Shown here: piece after piece, positions 34,766-42,705 of the stretch
How positions within the stretch are numbered: position 1 is the first letter of the stretch
How the letters are laid out: every line of letters starts with the position of its first letter
Assembly (NCBI RefSeq): GCF_014647255.1
Contig: NZ_BMOV01000006.1
Span: forward strand, 124,001 to 188,000
Direction: 5' to 3'
Length of the DNA: 64,000 nt
From: Iodidimonas muriae
Lineage (GTDB): Bacteria > Pseudomonadota > Alphaproteobacteria > Sphingomonadales > Rhodothalassiaceae
Position numbers and translations under genes: made by a program
The notes under the pieces: generated by a model
Database searches by the model: none
Told to the model about the DNA's origin: nothing
Seen by the model: only the letters and a program-made list of their open reading frames with translations

Positions 34766-35782
34766 TTATGGAAAGCCCCACAAGCCAGATCGAGAGACTT
34801 TGATCACACCGTCCTCGATCGTGAGGCCATTGGCCCGGTCTTTGGCCAATAAAAGCGGGCCATCCAGATCAACCCAGCGGGCCAGAGGCGATAAGTGAAG
34901 CGCTGGCATCATGGCCAGCGATGATCCGACCATACAGCCGATAAATATATCCATCCCGGCCGATTGCACAGTGCGGCATTGGCGAATCGCGGCGCTTAGC
35001 CCACCGATTTTGTCCAACTTGATATTTACGGCGCTATAGCGCTTGGCCAATGTGGCGATGGATATCGTTCCGTGGAAAGATTCGTCGGCACAAAGGGGAA
35101 CCGGCGCATGATAGCCTTCCAGAATTCCATCTTCACCAGCCGGCAATGGCTGCTCGATCAGTTCCACCCCGCAGGCTGCGGCGACGGGTGCTAATTCCTG
35201 CAGGGCATCAAAGGTCCATCCTTCATTGGCATCAACGATCAGGCGGGCATTCGGGGCCGCTTTATGGATTGCCCGCAAGCGTTCGGCATCATGGGGCGCA
35301 TCCCCCAATTTGATCTTGAGCAAAGGCATATGAGCGGCCTTGGCTGCCTGTTGCGCCATGATGTCCGAACGATCAAGGCTGATGGTAAAGGCGGTGATCA
35401 CATCAGCTAATGGCGGCAAACCTGCTAAATCCGATACTGTCTGGCCGGTTTTTTTCGCTTTCCAATCCCATAAGGCACAATCCAGCGCATTACGGGCCGC
35501 CCCGGCGGGCATCAGCTGTTCAAGATCGGAGTGCCGCATTGGCTGTACGAACGTGCGAGCCACCTTACGAACGTCCTCTACGGACTGTGCGATGGTTTCA
35601 CCATAGCGGGGATAAGGCACCGCCTCGCCAAGACCTTGATGGCCTTCGGCCTGAACCGTCGCGACAATCACATCCGCTTTTGTCTTGCTGCCCCTTGAAA
35701 TGCGAAAGGGACGGAGAAGCGTGAAGCTCTCCATCCCTATATCGATGGTCAAAGGGGGCAGGGCATCATGATCAAAATGCAC
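34766..35782 (-). CDS. Dipeptide epimerase, enolase superfamily
   Basis: A 338-residue enolase-superfamily enzyme, probably an L-Ala-D/L-Glu epimerase used in recycling murein peptides. The K-x-K motif is K156/K158 (LLKIKLG), the metal ligands D184 (VDANEGW), E210 (EQPL) and D233 (CADES), and the second base K258 in KLDKIGG, the muconate-lactonizing subgroup pattern. The start is GTG 35782 with an AGG site; a Met 16 codons later is possible. It follows mlaC by 15 bp on the same strand, so they may be co-transcribed. N-acyl amino acid racemase is the alternative reading. Confidence 0.87.
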   Translation of the reverse strand: MHFDHDALPPLTIDIGMESFTLLRPFRISRGSKTKADVIVATVQAEGHQGLGEAVPYPRYGETIAQSVEDVRKVARTFVQPMRHSDLEQLMPAGAARNALDCALWDWKAKKTGQTVSDLAGLPPLADVITAFTISLDRSDIMAQQAAKAAHMPLLKIKLGDAPHDAERLRAIHKAAPNARLIVDANEGWTFDALQELAPVAAACGVELIEQPLPAGEDGILEGYHAPVPLCADESFHGTISIATLAKRYSAVNIKLDKIGGLSAAIRQCRTVQSAGMDIFIGCMVGSSLAMMPALHLSPLARWVDLDGPLLLAKDRANGLTIEDGVIKVSRSGLWGFP

Positions 35783-35797
35783 TGGCCTGATCCATTA

Positions 35798-36445
35798 TTA
35801 GCCTTCTGTTGAAATGAGCGCCCCTTTGCGCAAGGTATCGAGCAAGCCATCAAAGCCTTTGCGTTCGATAATCGAAGAAAATTCATCACGCTGGGTTACG
35901 GCCAGAGAAATGCCTTCAACCTTGATATCGACGATTTGTAGCTTGCCGTTTACAGAGCGCATGCGCCAATCGGCAGAAATCGGCTCACCGCCGGGGCGAA
36001 CGATTTTCGAACGCACGAACAGATCGCGCGATCCGGCAGGGGTTGTGCCTTCAACTTCCAGTTTTTCATCGCCATAATTGCCGATGCGACGGGCAAAATT
36101 GTTCACGATATAAGCCGGAAACAGCTCTTGATATTCGCGCAACTGTTCTTTGGAAGCCGTACGCATATGCCGACCCAGAACCAGCTTGGCAATGAAATCC
36201 ACATCGAAGCCTTCATATAAAAGGTCGCGGAATGCTTCTTCGCGCTCCGCTTCCGTACGCGAGGCATCGCTCCAGACGGCGACGGCGTCATTTGAAAGCT
36301 TATTGATGAATTCTTCCGCAGCTTTCGGGTCCTGGGCCGCTTGATCTTGCGCAAATGTGGATGTGGAAACCAACCCCATAAGAAAGACAAGACCGGAAAG
36401 CAGCAGGTTCCGATATGTGGCAAGCGTTGAATAACGTCGTGACAT
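35798..36445 (-). CDS. mlaC: MlaC/Ttg2D family phospholipid-binding protein
   Basis: A 215-residue periplasmic protein with a signal peptide (ending near TFAQDQ). The Tol-tolerance/MlaC domain is evident from EAFRDLLYEGFDVDFIAKLVLG, YQELFPAYIVNNFARRIGNYG, ADWRMRSVNGKLQIVDIKVEG and SLAVTQRDEFSSII. MlaC carries phospholipid between outer-membrane MlaA and the inner-membrane MlaFEDB complex. mlaE and mlaF lie 25 kb away and mlaD is not in the window, so this is a detached member. An ATG six codons upstream (36463) is an alternative start. Confidence 0.88.
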   Translation of the reverse strand: MSRRYSTLATYRNLLLSGLVFLMGLVSTSTFAQDQAAQDPKAAEEFINKLSNDAVAVWSDASRTEAEREEAFRDLLYEGFDVDFIAKLVLGRHMRTASKEQLREYQELFPAYIVNNFARRIGNYGDEKLEVEGTTPAGSRDLFVRSKIVRPGGEPISADWRMRSVNGKLQIVDIKVEGISLAVTQRDEFSSIIERKGFDGLLDTLRKGALISTEG

Positions 36446-36591
36446 GGTGGGCGGTATCCTCATTTGTTATCGTGTTCTGGCTAGTCTTTTGCCCGATATA
36501 TATAAAAAAATCAGGCTGTTTAAAGTCATATCACCGGAAATTCATCGCAGCGCGAGCCGGTGAGAAACAAAGGGCCACTTGCCGCATGGCA

Positions 36592-37026
36592 TTATTTTTG
36601 CCGCAAATAGGCCAAAAGGTCATAACGGTCTTGTTCTTTTCTGATGCCGGAAAAAGCCATTTTGTTTCCCACAAGCATGCTGTTAGGGGATTTCATCCAT
36701 CGATCGAGACGTTTTTCTGTCCAGATAAAATCCGCATCCTTCAAAGCGGCGGAATAGGATGGAAAGTCAGGCAATCCGCCGGCCTTGCGTCCGAATATAC
36801 TGGAAAGATTCGGGGCAATTTCTGGATTGATTGTGCTGGATGCTTTGTTCTTCTCCAGAGAATGGCATGCCTTGCATTTGAAAAAGACCCTGCGCCCACG
36901 GTCCGCATCGCCTTTTGCGGACAGGCTTGTGTCCGCAGCATCGTCTTCTGGCTCTGCAAGGGCTGCAGGTCCGGTCATATGGCCCAAAAGCAATATGGCT
37001 AAAAACGCCAACCCTACCGGTTTCAT
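36592..37026 (-). CDS. Class I c-type cytochrome
   Basis: A 144-residue exported monohaem cytochrome c. The signal peptide covers about residues 1-24. The haem site is CKACH (51-55) and the probable axial Met is M123 in GNKMAFSG; the segments between (APNLSSIFGRKAG, YSAALKDADFIWTEKRLDRWM) match cytochrome c2/c552-type electron carriers. ATG 37026 is chosen because the signal peptide begins there; two ATGs lie just upstream. Its electron partners are not in the window. Confidence 0.92.
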   Translation of the reverse strand: MKPVGLAFLAILLLGHMTGPAALAEPEDDAADTSLSAKGDADRGRRVFFKCKACHSLEKNKASSTINPEIAPNLSSIFGRKAGGLPDFPSYSAALKDADFIWTEKRLDRWMKSPNSMLVGNKMAFSGIRKEQDRYDLLAYLRQK

Positions 37027-37048
37027 ATTCTGTTCCATGGTTTCGTGC

Positions 37049-37082
37049 AAACGGGCTGCCGTAAGGTCTGACAGCCCGTTTT
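37049..37082. terminator. Terminator between AGCS and cytochrome c genes
   Basis: Perfect 10-bp arms AAACGGGCTG / CAGCCCGTTT with a 14-base loop lie between the AGCS stop (37136) and the cytochrome start. In both directions the stem ends in T-rich sequence. It probably ends the symporter transcript. Confidence 0.7.
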
Positions 37083-37135
37083 ACAATATATTTCAGTCAA
37101 GCTGAATGCCGACTGAATCCTTATATGCTTTTGCT

Positions 37136-39058
37136 TTATTCCGCAGGCTGGGTCTGTTCACGGTCAGCATTGGTCTGGATTGCCCCGGAACGAATTCGCG
37201 CCAGATAATCATCCAGCATCCGCTTGACCTCGCCAGAAAGCAGATACAGCCCGATCATATTGGGCAGAGCCATGCCCAATATCATAGCGTCGGCAAAATC
37301 CATCACGCTGGTCAGCTTCATGGAAGACCCGATGATCAGCACTCCAAGGAAGGTAACTTTGAACACCGTCAATGGCATTTGCTTGTCGCCGCCCAGCAAA
37401 TAAACGAAGGCGCGTTCGCCATAATAGTACCACGTAATGGACGTGGAAAAGGCGAACAGCAATACCGCAAGGGACAACACATAAGGGAACCAGTTGAAGG
37501 CCGAGGCAAAGGCCGCCGAGGTGAGGGCGATGCCATCGGAAATTTCCGCTTCCAGATGCATATCGGTGATGATGATCACCAAAGCGGTCATGGTGCACAC
37601 CACAACGGTATCGACGAATGGCTCCAACAAGGCCACCAGACCTTCGGAAACAGGTTCTTTGGTTTTGGCCGCGGAATGGGCAATCGCCGCAGAACCGACA
37701 CCCGCTTCATTTGAAAAGGCAGCGCGGCGCAGTCCTTGAACCAGAACGCCGATAAAGCCACCAGCGATCCCCATGGGCGCAAATGCCCCATGCATGATCG
37801 CGCTAAAGGCAGCCGGAATATGCCCGGCATTCATGCCCAGAATAACAAGGGCTGCCGAAACATATAAAATCCCCATCATCGGGACCAACCGTTCGGTAAC
37901 GCGGGTAATGGACCGGATGCCTCCGATAATCACCATGCCAACGGCGACCGCATATAAACCGCCGATAATCCACGGCTTGCCGCTGAGAAAGCTGTTTTCC
38001 CCGAACAGGGCAGGAACCATCACGTCCATAAATTGCTGGGTGGACTGGTTTACTTGGAACATATTGCCCGCACCAAAGGCGCCACCAATACACAAGATCG
38101 CAAAAACAATCGCCAGAACACGGCCCAACCCGCCCAGTCCGCGCTGTTTCAGCCCTTCTGACAAATAATACATCGGACCACCGGAAACGACGCCATTTTC
38201 GTCGATCTTGCGGTATTTCAGGCCTAGCGTACATTCGGTGAATTTCGAGGCCATGCCAAACAGCCCGGCCATGATCATCCAGAAGGTGGCGCCGGGGCCG
38301 CCAATAGAAATGGCGATGGCCACGCCGGCAATATTGCCAAGCCCGACAGTTCCCGACAGAGCCGCAGTCAGGGCCTGAAAATGGGTGACTTCGCCGGGAT
38401 CTTTGGGATTGTCATATTTGCCACTGACAATGCGCAAGGATTGGGCGAAGCCGCGAAAATTGATGAAGCGCATTTTCAAGGTGAAATAAATCGCACCGAT
38501 CAAAAGCCACAAAACGATAAAGGGCAAGCCGAGGGCCCCGTCATCAAGCGCCTTGATAAAAATGCCGGCAGCTTTGGGGGTGAAGTCCGCATCGGTCTTG
38601 CTGCTGACAGCGACCTTTATCACATTGTCTTCGCGGCTGGTCTGAAGGGCTGTTGCGCCGAAATCCCGCTGCATATGGGCATCGAGAGTGGCTGCGGTTT
38701 CTGTTCCATCCACGCCCATTTGCACCGGCGTATGGCTGGGGCAAACAACACCGTCACGATCCATTTCATAAATGATAGATGTGCCGTTGATGGAAACGGA
38801 AAGAACATCTCCTTCAACGAGGCGGGTATCGCTGACGCGGATGGCTCCGCGGGCAATGTCGCTGCCGCCTTTGAGGGGAATGGGATAGAAAATGAAATCT
38901 GAAACGGCATCTGTGACCGGGCTGACAAACCGGTTGATTTTTTCAGCAACGGTATAGGTTGTTGGTCCACATTGTGCTGTGCTTTGCGCTTTGGCTACAG
39001 TGGAGCCGCCCATAAGCAGCATTGGAACGGCCAGGGCGGAGATAAGTCGTTTCAGCAT
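37136..39058 (-). CDS. AGCS-family alanine/glycine:cation symporter with inserted domain
   Basis: A 640-residue inner-membrane symporter of the alanine/glycine:cation type. The core is typical: KMRFINFRGF, GTVGLGNIAGVAIAI, SGGPMYYL, GGAFGAGNMFQVNQS, FSNEAGVGSAAIAHS. An N-terminal signal peptide-like segment (1-25) is followed by the first family helix, and then about 113 hydrophilic residues (64-176) are inserted before GLPFIVLWLLIGAIYF. That insert should be periplasmic or external and contains one Cys in VVCPSHTP. The substrate (Ala, Gly or another small amino acid) cannot be fixed from sequence. Single-gene transcript. Confidence 0.92.
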   Translation of the reverse strand: MLKRLISALAVPMLLMGGSTVAKAQSTAQCGPTTYTVAEKINRFVSPVTDAVSDFIFYPIPLKGGSDIARGAIRVSDTRLVEGDVLSVSINGTSIIYEMDRDGVVCPSHTPVQMGVDGTETAATLDAHMQRDFGATALQTSREDNVIKVAVSSKTDADFTPKAAGIFIKALDDGALGLPFIVLWLLIGAIYFTLKMRFINFRGFAQSLRIVSGKYDNPKDPGEVTHFQALTAALSGTVGLGNIAGVAIAISIGGPGATFWMIMAGLFGMASKFTECTLGLKYRKIDENGVVSGGPMYYLSEGLKQRGLGGLGRVLAIVFAILCIGGAFGAGNMFQVNQSTQQFMDVMVPALFGENSFLSGKPWIIGGLYAVAVGMVIIGGIRSITRVTERLVPMMGILYVSAALVILGMNAGHIPAAFSAIMHGAFAPMGIAGGFIGVLVQGLRRAAFSNEAGVGSAAIAHSAAKTKEPVSEGLVALLEPFVDTVVVCTMTALVIIITDMHLEAEISDGIALTSAAFASAFNWFPYVLSLAVLLFAFSTSITWYYYGERAFVYLLGGDKQMPLTVFKVTFLGVLIIGSSMKLTSVMDFADAMILGMALPNMIGLYLLSGEVKRMLDDYLARIRSGAIQTNADREQTQPAE

Positions 39059-39351
39059 GTACTTCTCTCATTTTTCCAGATTCGGCGATTTGGACATAAA
39101 CAGCGTTTCACAATGATCCGGTCCAAAGGATGGGGGCAGTCCCAAGCTGCACTTTCATCGCTCAAATCCATTGCTTTGATTGCGGGCATGCTAGTCTTAT
39201 GTATAAGCCAGCACAACAAGCCCAACACAAAATTGCCACATTATGGCCAGCTTGGCCCGGTTTTTGATAGATTATAGTAAGAATACCGACATATCCCTGT
39301 GCTTTGGTGATGTTCTGTGCCGTCTGCACCGGAAGAACTGGATCTTGTTAC
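39059..39351. other. Gene-free stretch upstream of the AGCS gene
   Basis: Together with the bactofilin terminator this makes a 382-bp gap before the bactofilin stop. It must hold the AGCS promoter on the minus strand, which I cannot place. A small plus-strand hairpin (GGCCA / TGGCC with 3-base loop, about 39243-39255) is followed by CGGTTTTT but no plus-strand gene precedes it. Confidence 0.4.
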
Positions 39352-39388
39352 AAAAATGCCACCGCATCCCTTTATCGGGGCGGTGGCA
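39352..39388 (-). terminator. Terminator of the M23-bactofilin transcript
   Basis: On the minus strand 9-bp perfect arms (TGCCACCGC / GCGGTGGCA at 39357-39388) with an inner CCC/GGG extension are followed by five T residues. It lies about 50 bp beyond the bactofilin stop. Confidence 0.88.
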
Positions 39389-39440
39389 TGGTCGCGGCGT
39401 TTCCATTTGAAAGCCAAAAAGCGGTGAACGCATATGGTCG

Positions 39441-39920
39441 TCATGTGCTGGACAGGGCTTTTTCGGTGCGGGTGGCCGCATGGGCCTGCTTGGCGTTGCT
39501 TTCTTTATCAACGCCGGGTTTGGTAGAAGACATGGGGTTTTCGGCATGGATGATATTGCCCGACAAACGCGCACCGGCTTCAACCGATAAGGTTTGATGC
39601 ATGATATCGCCGCTAATGCGGGCCGTTTTTTCAAGCCGGACCACAGTGCCGATCACTTCACCTTCCACCTGCCCACGAAGAGTGATGGAATTGGCAACGA
39701 CCTTGCCAAGAATACTGCCGGTTTCCCCCAATGTTAAAGAGGCACAATGGACATTGCCTTTGATGTCTCCATCCAGTTGAATTTCGCCGGGGCTTTCAAT
39801 ATCGCCGGTTATTAAGACCGACGCACTGATAATCGACGGCGCATCCGATGCCGAATCGCGCTTGCTAGTTGGTGCCTGTTCAGCTTTTTTCATATCTGCC
39901 TTGTTGGAGCTTTTGAACAT
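39441..39920 (-). CDS. Bactofilin
   Basis: A 159-residue polymer-forming cytoskeletal protein. Charged, Ser-rich ends flank a beta-helical core with regular repeats (ISASVLITGDIESPGEIQLDG, LGETGSILGKVVANSITLRGQ, VEGEVIGTVVRLEKTARISGD). Bactofilins assemble into membrane-bound filaments that position cell-wall enzymes. The start MFKSSNK at 39920 resembles other bactofilins and overlaps the M23 stop (39880) by 41 bp; ATG 39893 with a better AAGG site is the alternative. Coupling to the M23 gene indicates they act together. Confidence 0.92.
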   Translation of the reverse strand: MFKSSNKADMKKAEQAPTSKRDSASDAPSIISASVLITGDIESPGEIQLDGDIKGNVHCASLTLGETGSILGKVVANSITLRGQVEGEVIGTVVRLEKTARISGDIMHQTLSVEAGARLSGNIIHAENPMSSTKPGVDKESNAKQAHAATRTEKALSST

Positions 39921-41187
39921 CCTGAGACGCCTTGATAAAGGGGAGGGGATCGACCAGTTCGTCATTGAACCAGACCTCCCAATGTAAATGGGTGCTAGTG
40001 GATCGACCAGTGGACCCCATTTCGCCAATATGGTCGCCAGAAGTCACCGTCTGTCCAGTTTTCACCAGTAATTTGCGCATATGGCCATATCGTGTTCGCA
40101 AACCATTTCCGTGATCGATTTCCACCATCAGGCCATAAGCGGGTCTGCGGCCGGCGGCGATCACCTTGCCCGGTGCAGCGGCCAGAATTGCCTCGCCGGG
40201 CCAGCCAGCAAGATCGACACCGGAATGGGTCGCCCAGCTTTTGCGAAAGGGATCGCGCCGGGGGCCAAAATGGCTTGAAACATAATAGTTCTTGGCAGGG
40301 ATATGGCTGGGGATGCGGGCTAAAGACTGATCCAGAAAATCCCGTTGCTGGGCGATCTCGCTCAATTCCTGAAAGGGTTTCGACAAAAAGGCGGGCGGTG
40401 TTTCCAAGAGAGGGCCACCAGTGCCGCTGTCTGCCTGAACAGAAGCAATCAAAAGATCGACGGGCAGCCCCAAACGCTCAATCATGGCGCGGCGCTCGGT
40501 CAGCTTTTCTTGTTCGCTTGTCGCCAATAGACGGGCCATGGCGTCTTGCTTGTCGGATACCCGTTCCAGAATTTCGAAGACGGTATCAACGCCTGTGGAA
40601 AGCGCATGAACGGAGATATCGCGGGAGGTGAGAGCCGAAGCGGGTTTGATGCCCAAAAGCGAAAACAGAACGCCTGTGTCCTGAAGATTGGCTTCTTCAC
40701 CCAAGGCCGAGCCGGAAGCTGTCCCGGAAGACGAATTATCGTCCTGGGCCGCAGGTGCTTTGTCTGCTTCATTGTCTGAGCCGGGTTCCACAGCAGCGGG
40801 CTGATGGCTGTCCGCGTGAAGCGCGCCCATCGTGCCGCTGACACGTTCAAGCAATTTCTGCCGTGCTTCAAGGCGCTGGGTGCGGATCAGGGCATCGCTT
40901 TGCAAGCGTTCCAGTTCCGATACCAAAGAATCCAGTTCGCCAGATACATAGTCCAGTTCATGCTGTTTGGCAGCCACACGGCTGTCTTCGCTCACATAAG
41001 CAATGGAGGCCGAAAGGGTCCATCCCACAATGCCAAGGGCAATGCTGGCGGTAAAAGCCTGTGACCGTGGCGACAAACGCACAAAACGGACTTCTCCCCG
41101 AGAGCGGAAGAAGATCTGGCGTTCGGGAAACATCTTATGAAAAAAATGTGCCACTTGCCGCCGAATATGATGCCTGTGAAACCTCAA
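39880..41187 (-). CDS. M23 (LytM) metallopeptidase, bactofilin partner
   Basis: A 435-residue membrane-anchored peptidoglycan hydrolase or its non-catalytic relative. A cytoplasmic segment containing FPERQIFFRSRGEVRFV precedes one membrane helix (about 45-65), a coiled coil (75-120), a Ser/Asp/Ala linker and the LytM domain, which has THSGVDLAGWPG (first H and D), YGHM and HLHWEV, so the zinc ligands look intact. The FPERQ opening is typical of the peptidases encoded with bactofilins (LmdC type). I keep TTG 41187 as start, with AGG upstream; ATG 41133 would remove 18 residues. Followed directly by bactofilin. Confidence 0.9.
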   Translation of the reverse strand: MRFHRHHIRRQVAHFFHKMFPERQIFFRSRGEVRFVRLSPRSQAFTASIALGIVGWTLSASIAYVSEDSRVAAKQHELDYVSGELDSLVSELERLQSDALIRTQRLEARQKLLERVSGTMGALHADSHQPAAVEPGSDNEADKAPAAQDDNSSSGTASGSALGEEANLQDTGVLFSLLGIKPASALTSRDISVHALSTGVDTVFEILERVSDKQDAMARLLATSEQEKLTERRAMIERLGLPVDLLIASVQADSGTGGPLLETPPAFLSKPFQELSEIAQQRDFLDQSLARIPSHIPAKNYYVSSHFGPRRDPFRKSWATHSGVDLAGWPGEAILAAAPGKVIAAGRRPAYGLMVEIDHGNGLRTRYGHMRKLLVKTGQTVTSGDHIGEMGSTGRSTSTHLHWEVWFNDELVDPLPFIKASQDVQKLQQGRYEKS

Positions 41188-41340
41188 AAGCCTGACTTTT
41201 CCTGCGTGATAAACTGCATGGTGGTTGATCTGATCCTATCACCAAGGCTTTTCCAATATCTTAATAACAATTAAGAATAAAGCGACCTTGATGAACGGCT
41301 TTGCTAAGAAACTGGGAATGCACGCGAAAATCAAGGATTT

Positions 41341-42180
41341 TTAAGGGCATTTTTGGGCCAAAGGCTCATAAAAATCACGGGGCAGGCCCGCTTTTGATCG
41401 GGCCTCGGTGTTGAAAGGCGGCTTCAATGCGCCACGGAAATAATTGGTTACCTGTGTTTGGAAATGCAGTTGCGGCTCTTTTCCATCCCGTGCGCACAGC
41501 CAATGAAACCATTTCTGTCCGGCAGCCACATGTCCCACTTCATCAGCATAAATCACCGATAATGCATCGGCGCTTTGCGAATCGCCCATGGCCTTTAGCC
41601 GGTTTATCATGGACGGCGTGACATCAAGGCCCCGTGCTTCCAAAACCATGGGAACCACCGCCAGACGCGCCCCTAAATCCTTGGCAGTGGCTTGGGAGGC
41701 TTCCCACAAGCCATCATGGGCGGGCAGATCGCCATAGCATGCTCCCAGATCGGTCAGACGGTCGGCAATCATCATGAAATGGCGCGCTTCATCATCGGCC
41801 ACCTGCACCCAATCATCCAGAAAATCACGCGGCATTTCGGCCCCGAAACGCGCCACCAGATCCCATGCCAAATCAATGGCATTCAATTCGATATGCGCAA
41901 CGGCATGCAATAAGGCGATCCGGGTTTGCACACTGCCGCCCTTGCGTCGGCGCGGCATTTGGCCGGGCGAAAGCAATTGGGGCGCCGCGGGCCGGGCGGG
42001 CCGGTCCGGCGGGCAGTTTTCGATCGCCTCCCCAAGTGCGCCCGATTGCCAAAGCCGTGCGGCCGTGCGGCTGTTGGAAGCCTTTTCCTGAGCGTCCGAC
42101 GTGGTCAAGACCCACAGAGCTGCAGCGCCCAATGAGGAAAGATCCTCTCCGGCGGATGCGGGGATCTCTGATCCGGTCAT
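41341..42180 (-). CDS. DUF455 ferritin-like protein
   Basis: A 279-residue soluble protein of the DUF455 family, a ferritin-like four-helix bundle. Probable metal ligands lie in AHIELNAIDLAWD, ADDEARHF and ADEVGHV. The family is uncharacterised; a diiron oxidase or hydroxylase role is plausible. The start is ATG 42180, which overlaps the bcp stop by 3-4 bp (ATGA), so the two are coupled; the longer frame upstream is out of family. No strong terminator follows before the M23 gene. Confidence 0.85.
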   Translation of the reverse strand: MTGSEIPASAGEDLSSLGAAALWVLTTSDAQEKASNSRTAARLWQSGALGEAIENCPPDRPARPAAPQLLSPGQMPRRRKGGSVQTRIALLHAVAHIELNAIDLAWDLVARFGAEMPRDFLDDWVQVADDEARHFMMIADRLTDLGACYGDLPAHDGLWEASQATAKDLGARLAVVPMVLEARGLDVTPSMINRLKAMGDSQSADALSVIYADEVGHVAAGQKWFHWLCARDGKEPQLHFQTQVTNYFRGALKPPFNTEARSKAGLPRDFYEPLAQKCP

Positions 42181-42647
42181 GCCAGCGCCTGTGCCGCGGC
42201 CAGCACTTCGTCCGCATGGCCTTTCACCCGTACTTTGGGCCAGATATGGGCAATGCGCCCCTCCCGATCGATCAAAAAGGTTGCGCGAACAATGCCCATA
42301 TAGCGCCGCCCATACATATTTTTTTCCTGCCACACCCCATAGCGTTCGCATAGATCGCCATTTTCATCGGAAACCAGCGTTACTTTAAGATCATGCTTGG
42401 CGATGAAATTCTCATGCTTGCGGACGGAATCTTTCGATACCCCCACTATCGCGGTATCGCTGTTTGTGAAGGCCTCTATCTGTGCGCTGAAATCCTTGGC
42501 TTCGGTGGTGCAGCCGGGGGTGTTGTCTTTAGGATAAAAATATAAAACGACCTTTTTGCCCTTCAGATCATCAAGACGAAAATCCACCCCACCATTGGCG
42601 GGCTGAGCAATTTCCGGGGCCATATCTCCAATGGCGGGCATGGTCAT
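42177..42647 (-). CDS. bcp: Thioredoxin-dependent peroxiredoxin, Bcp/PrxQ type
   Basis: A 156-residue thiol peroxidase that reduces hydroperoxides. The peroxidatic Cys is C46 in the motif TPGCTTEAKDF; the helix-2 resolving Cys found five residues later in E. coli Bcp is replaced by Lys (K51). Another Cys lies in DLCERYGVW, near residue 99. The start is ATG 42647, with AAGGAG about 7 bases upstream; an ATG five codons earlier overlaps that site. Downstream of glnE and overlapping DUF455. Confidence 0.93.
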   Translation of the reverse strand: MTMPAIGDMAPEIAQPANGGVDFRLDDLKGKKVVLYFYPKDNTPGCTTEAKDFSAQIEAFTNSDTAIVGVSKDSVRKHENFIAKHDLKVTLVSDENGDLCERYGVWQEKNMYGRRYMGIVRATFLIDREGRIAHIWPKVRVKGHADEVLAAAQALA

Positions 42648-42705
42648 AGCGATCTCCTTCATGTCCTACCCCAATGATCTACCGGGGTGCATCTATATAT
42701 ATATT

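Noticed and set aside
39304-39597. Plus-strand open frame over the bactofilin end
   Set aside because: It is antisense to bactofilin and contains that gene's terminator hairpin.
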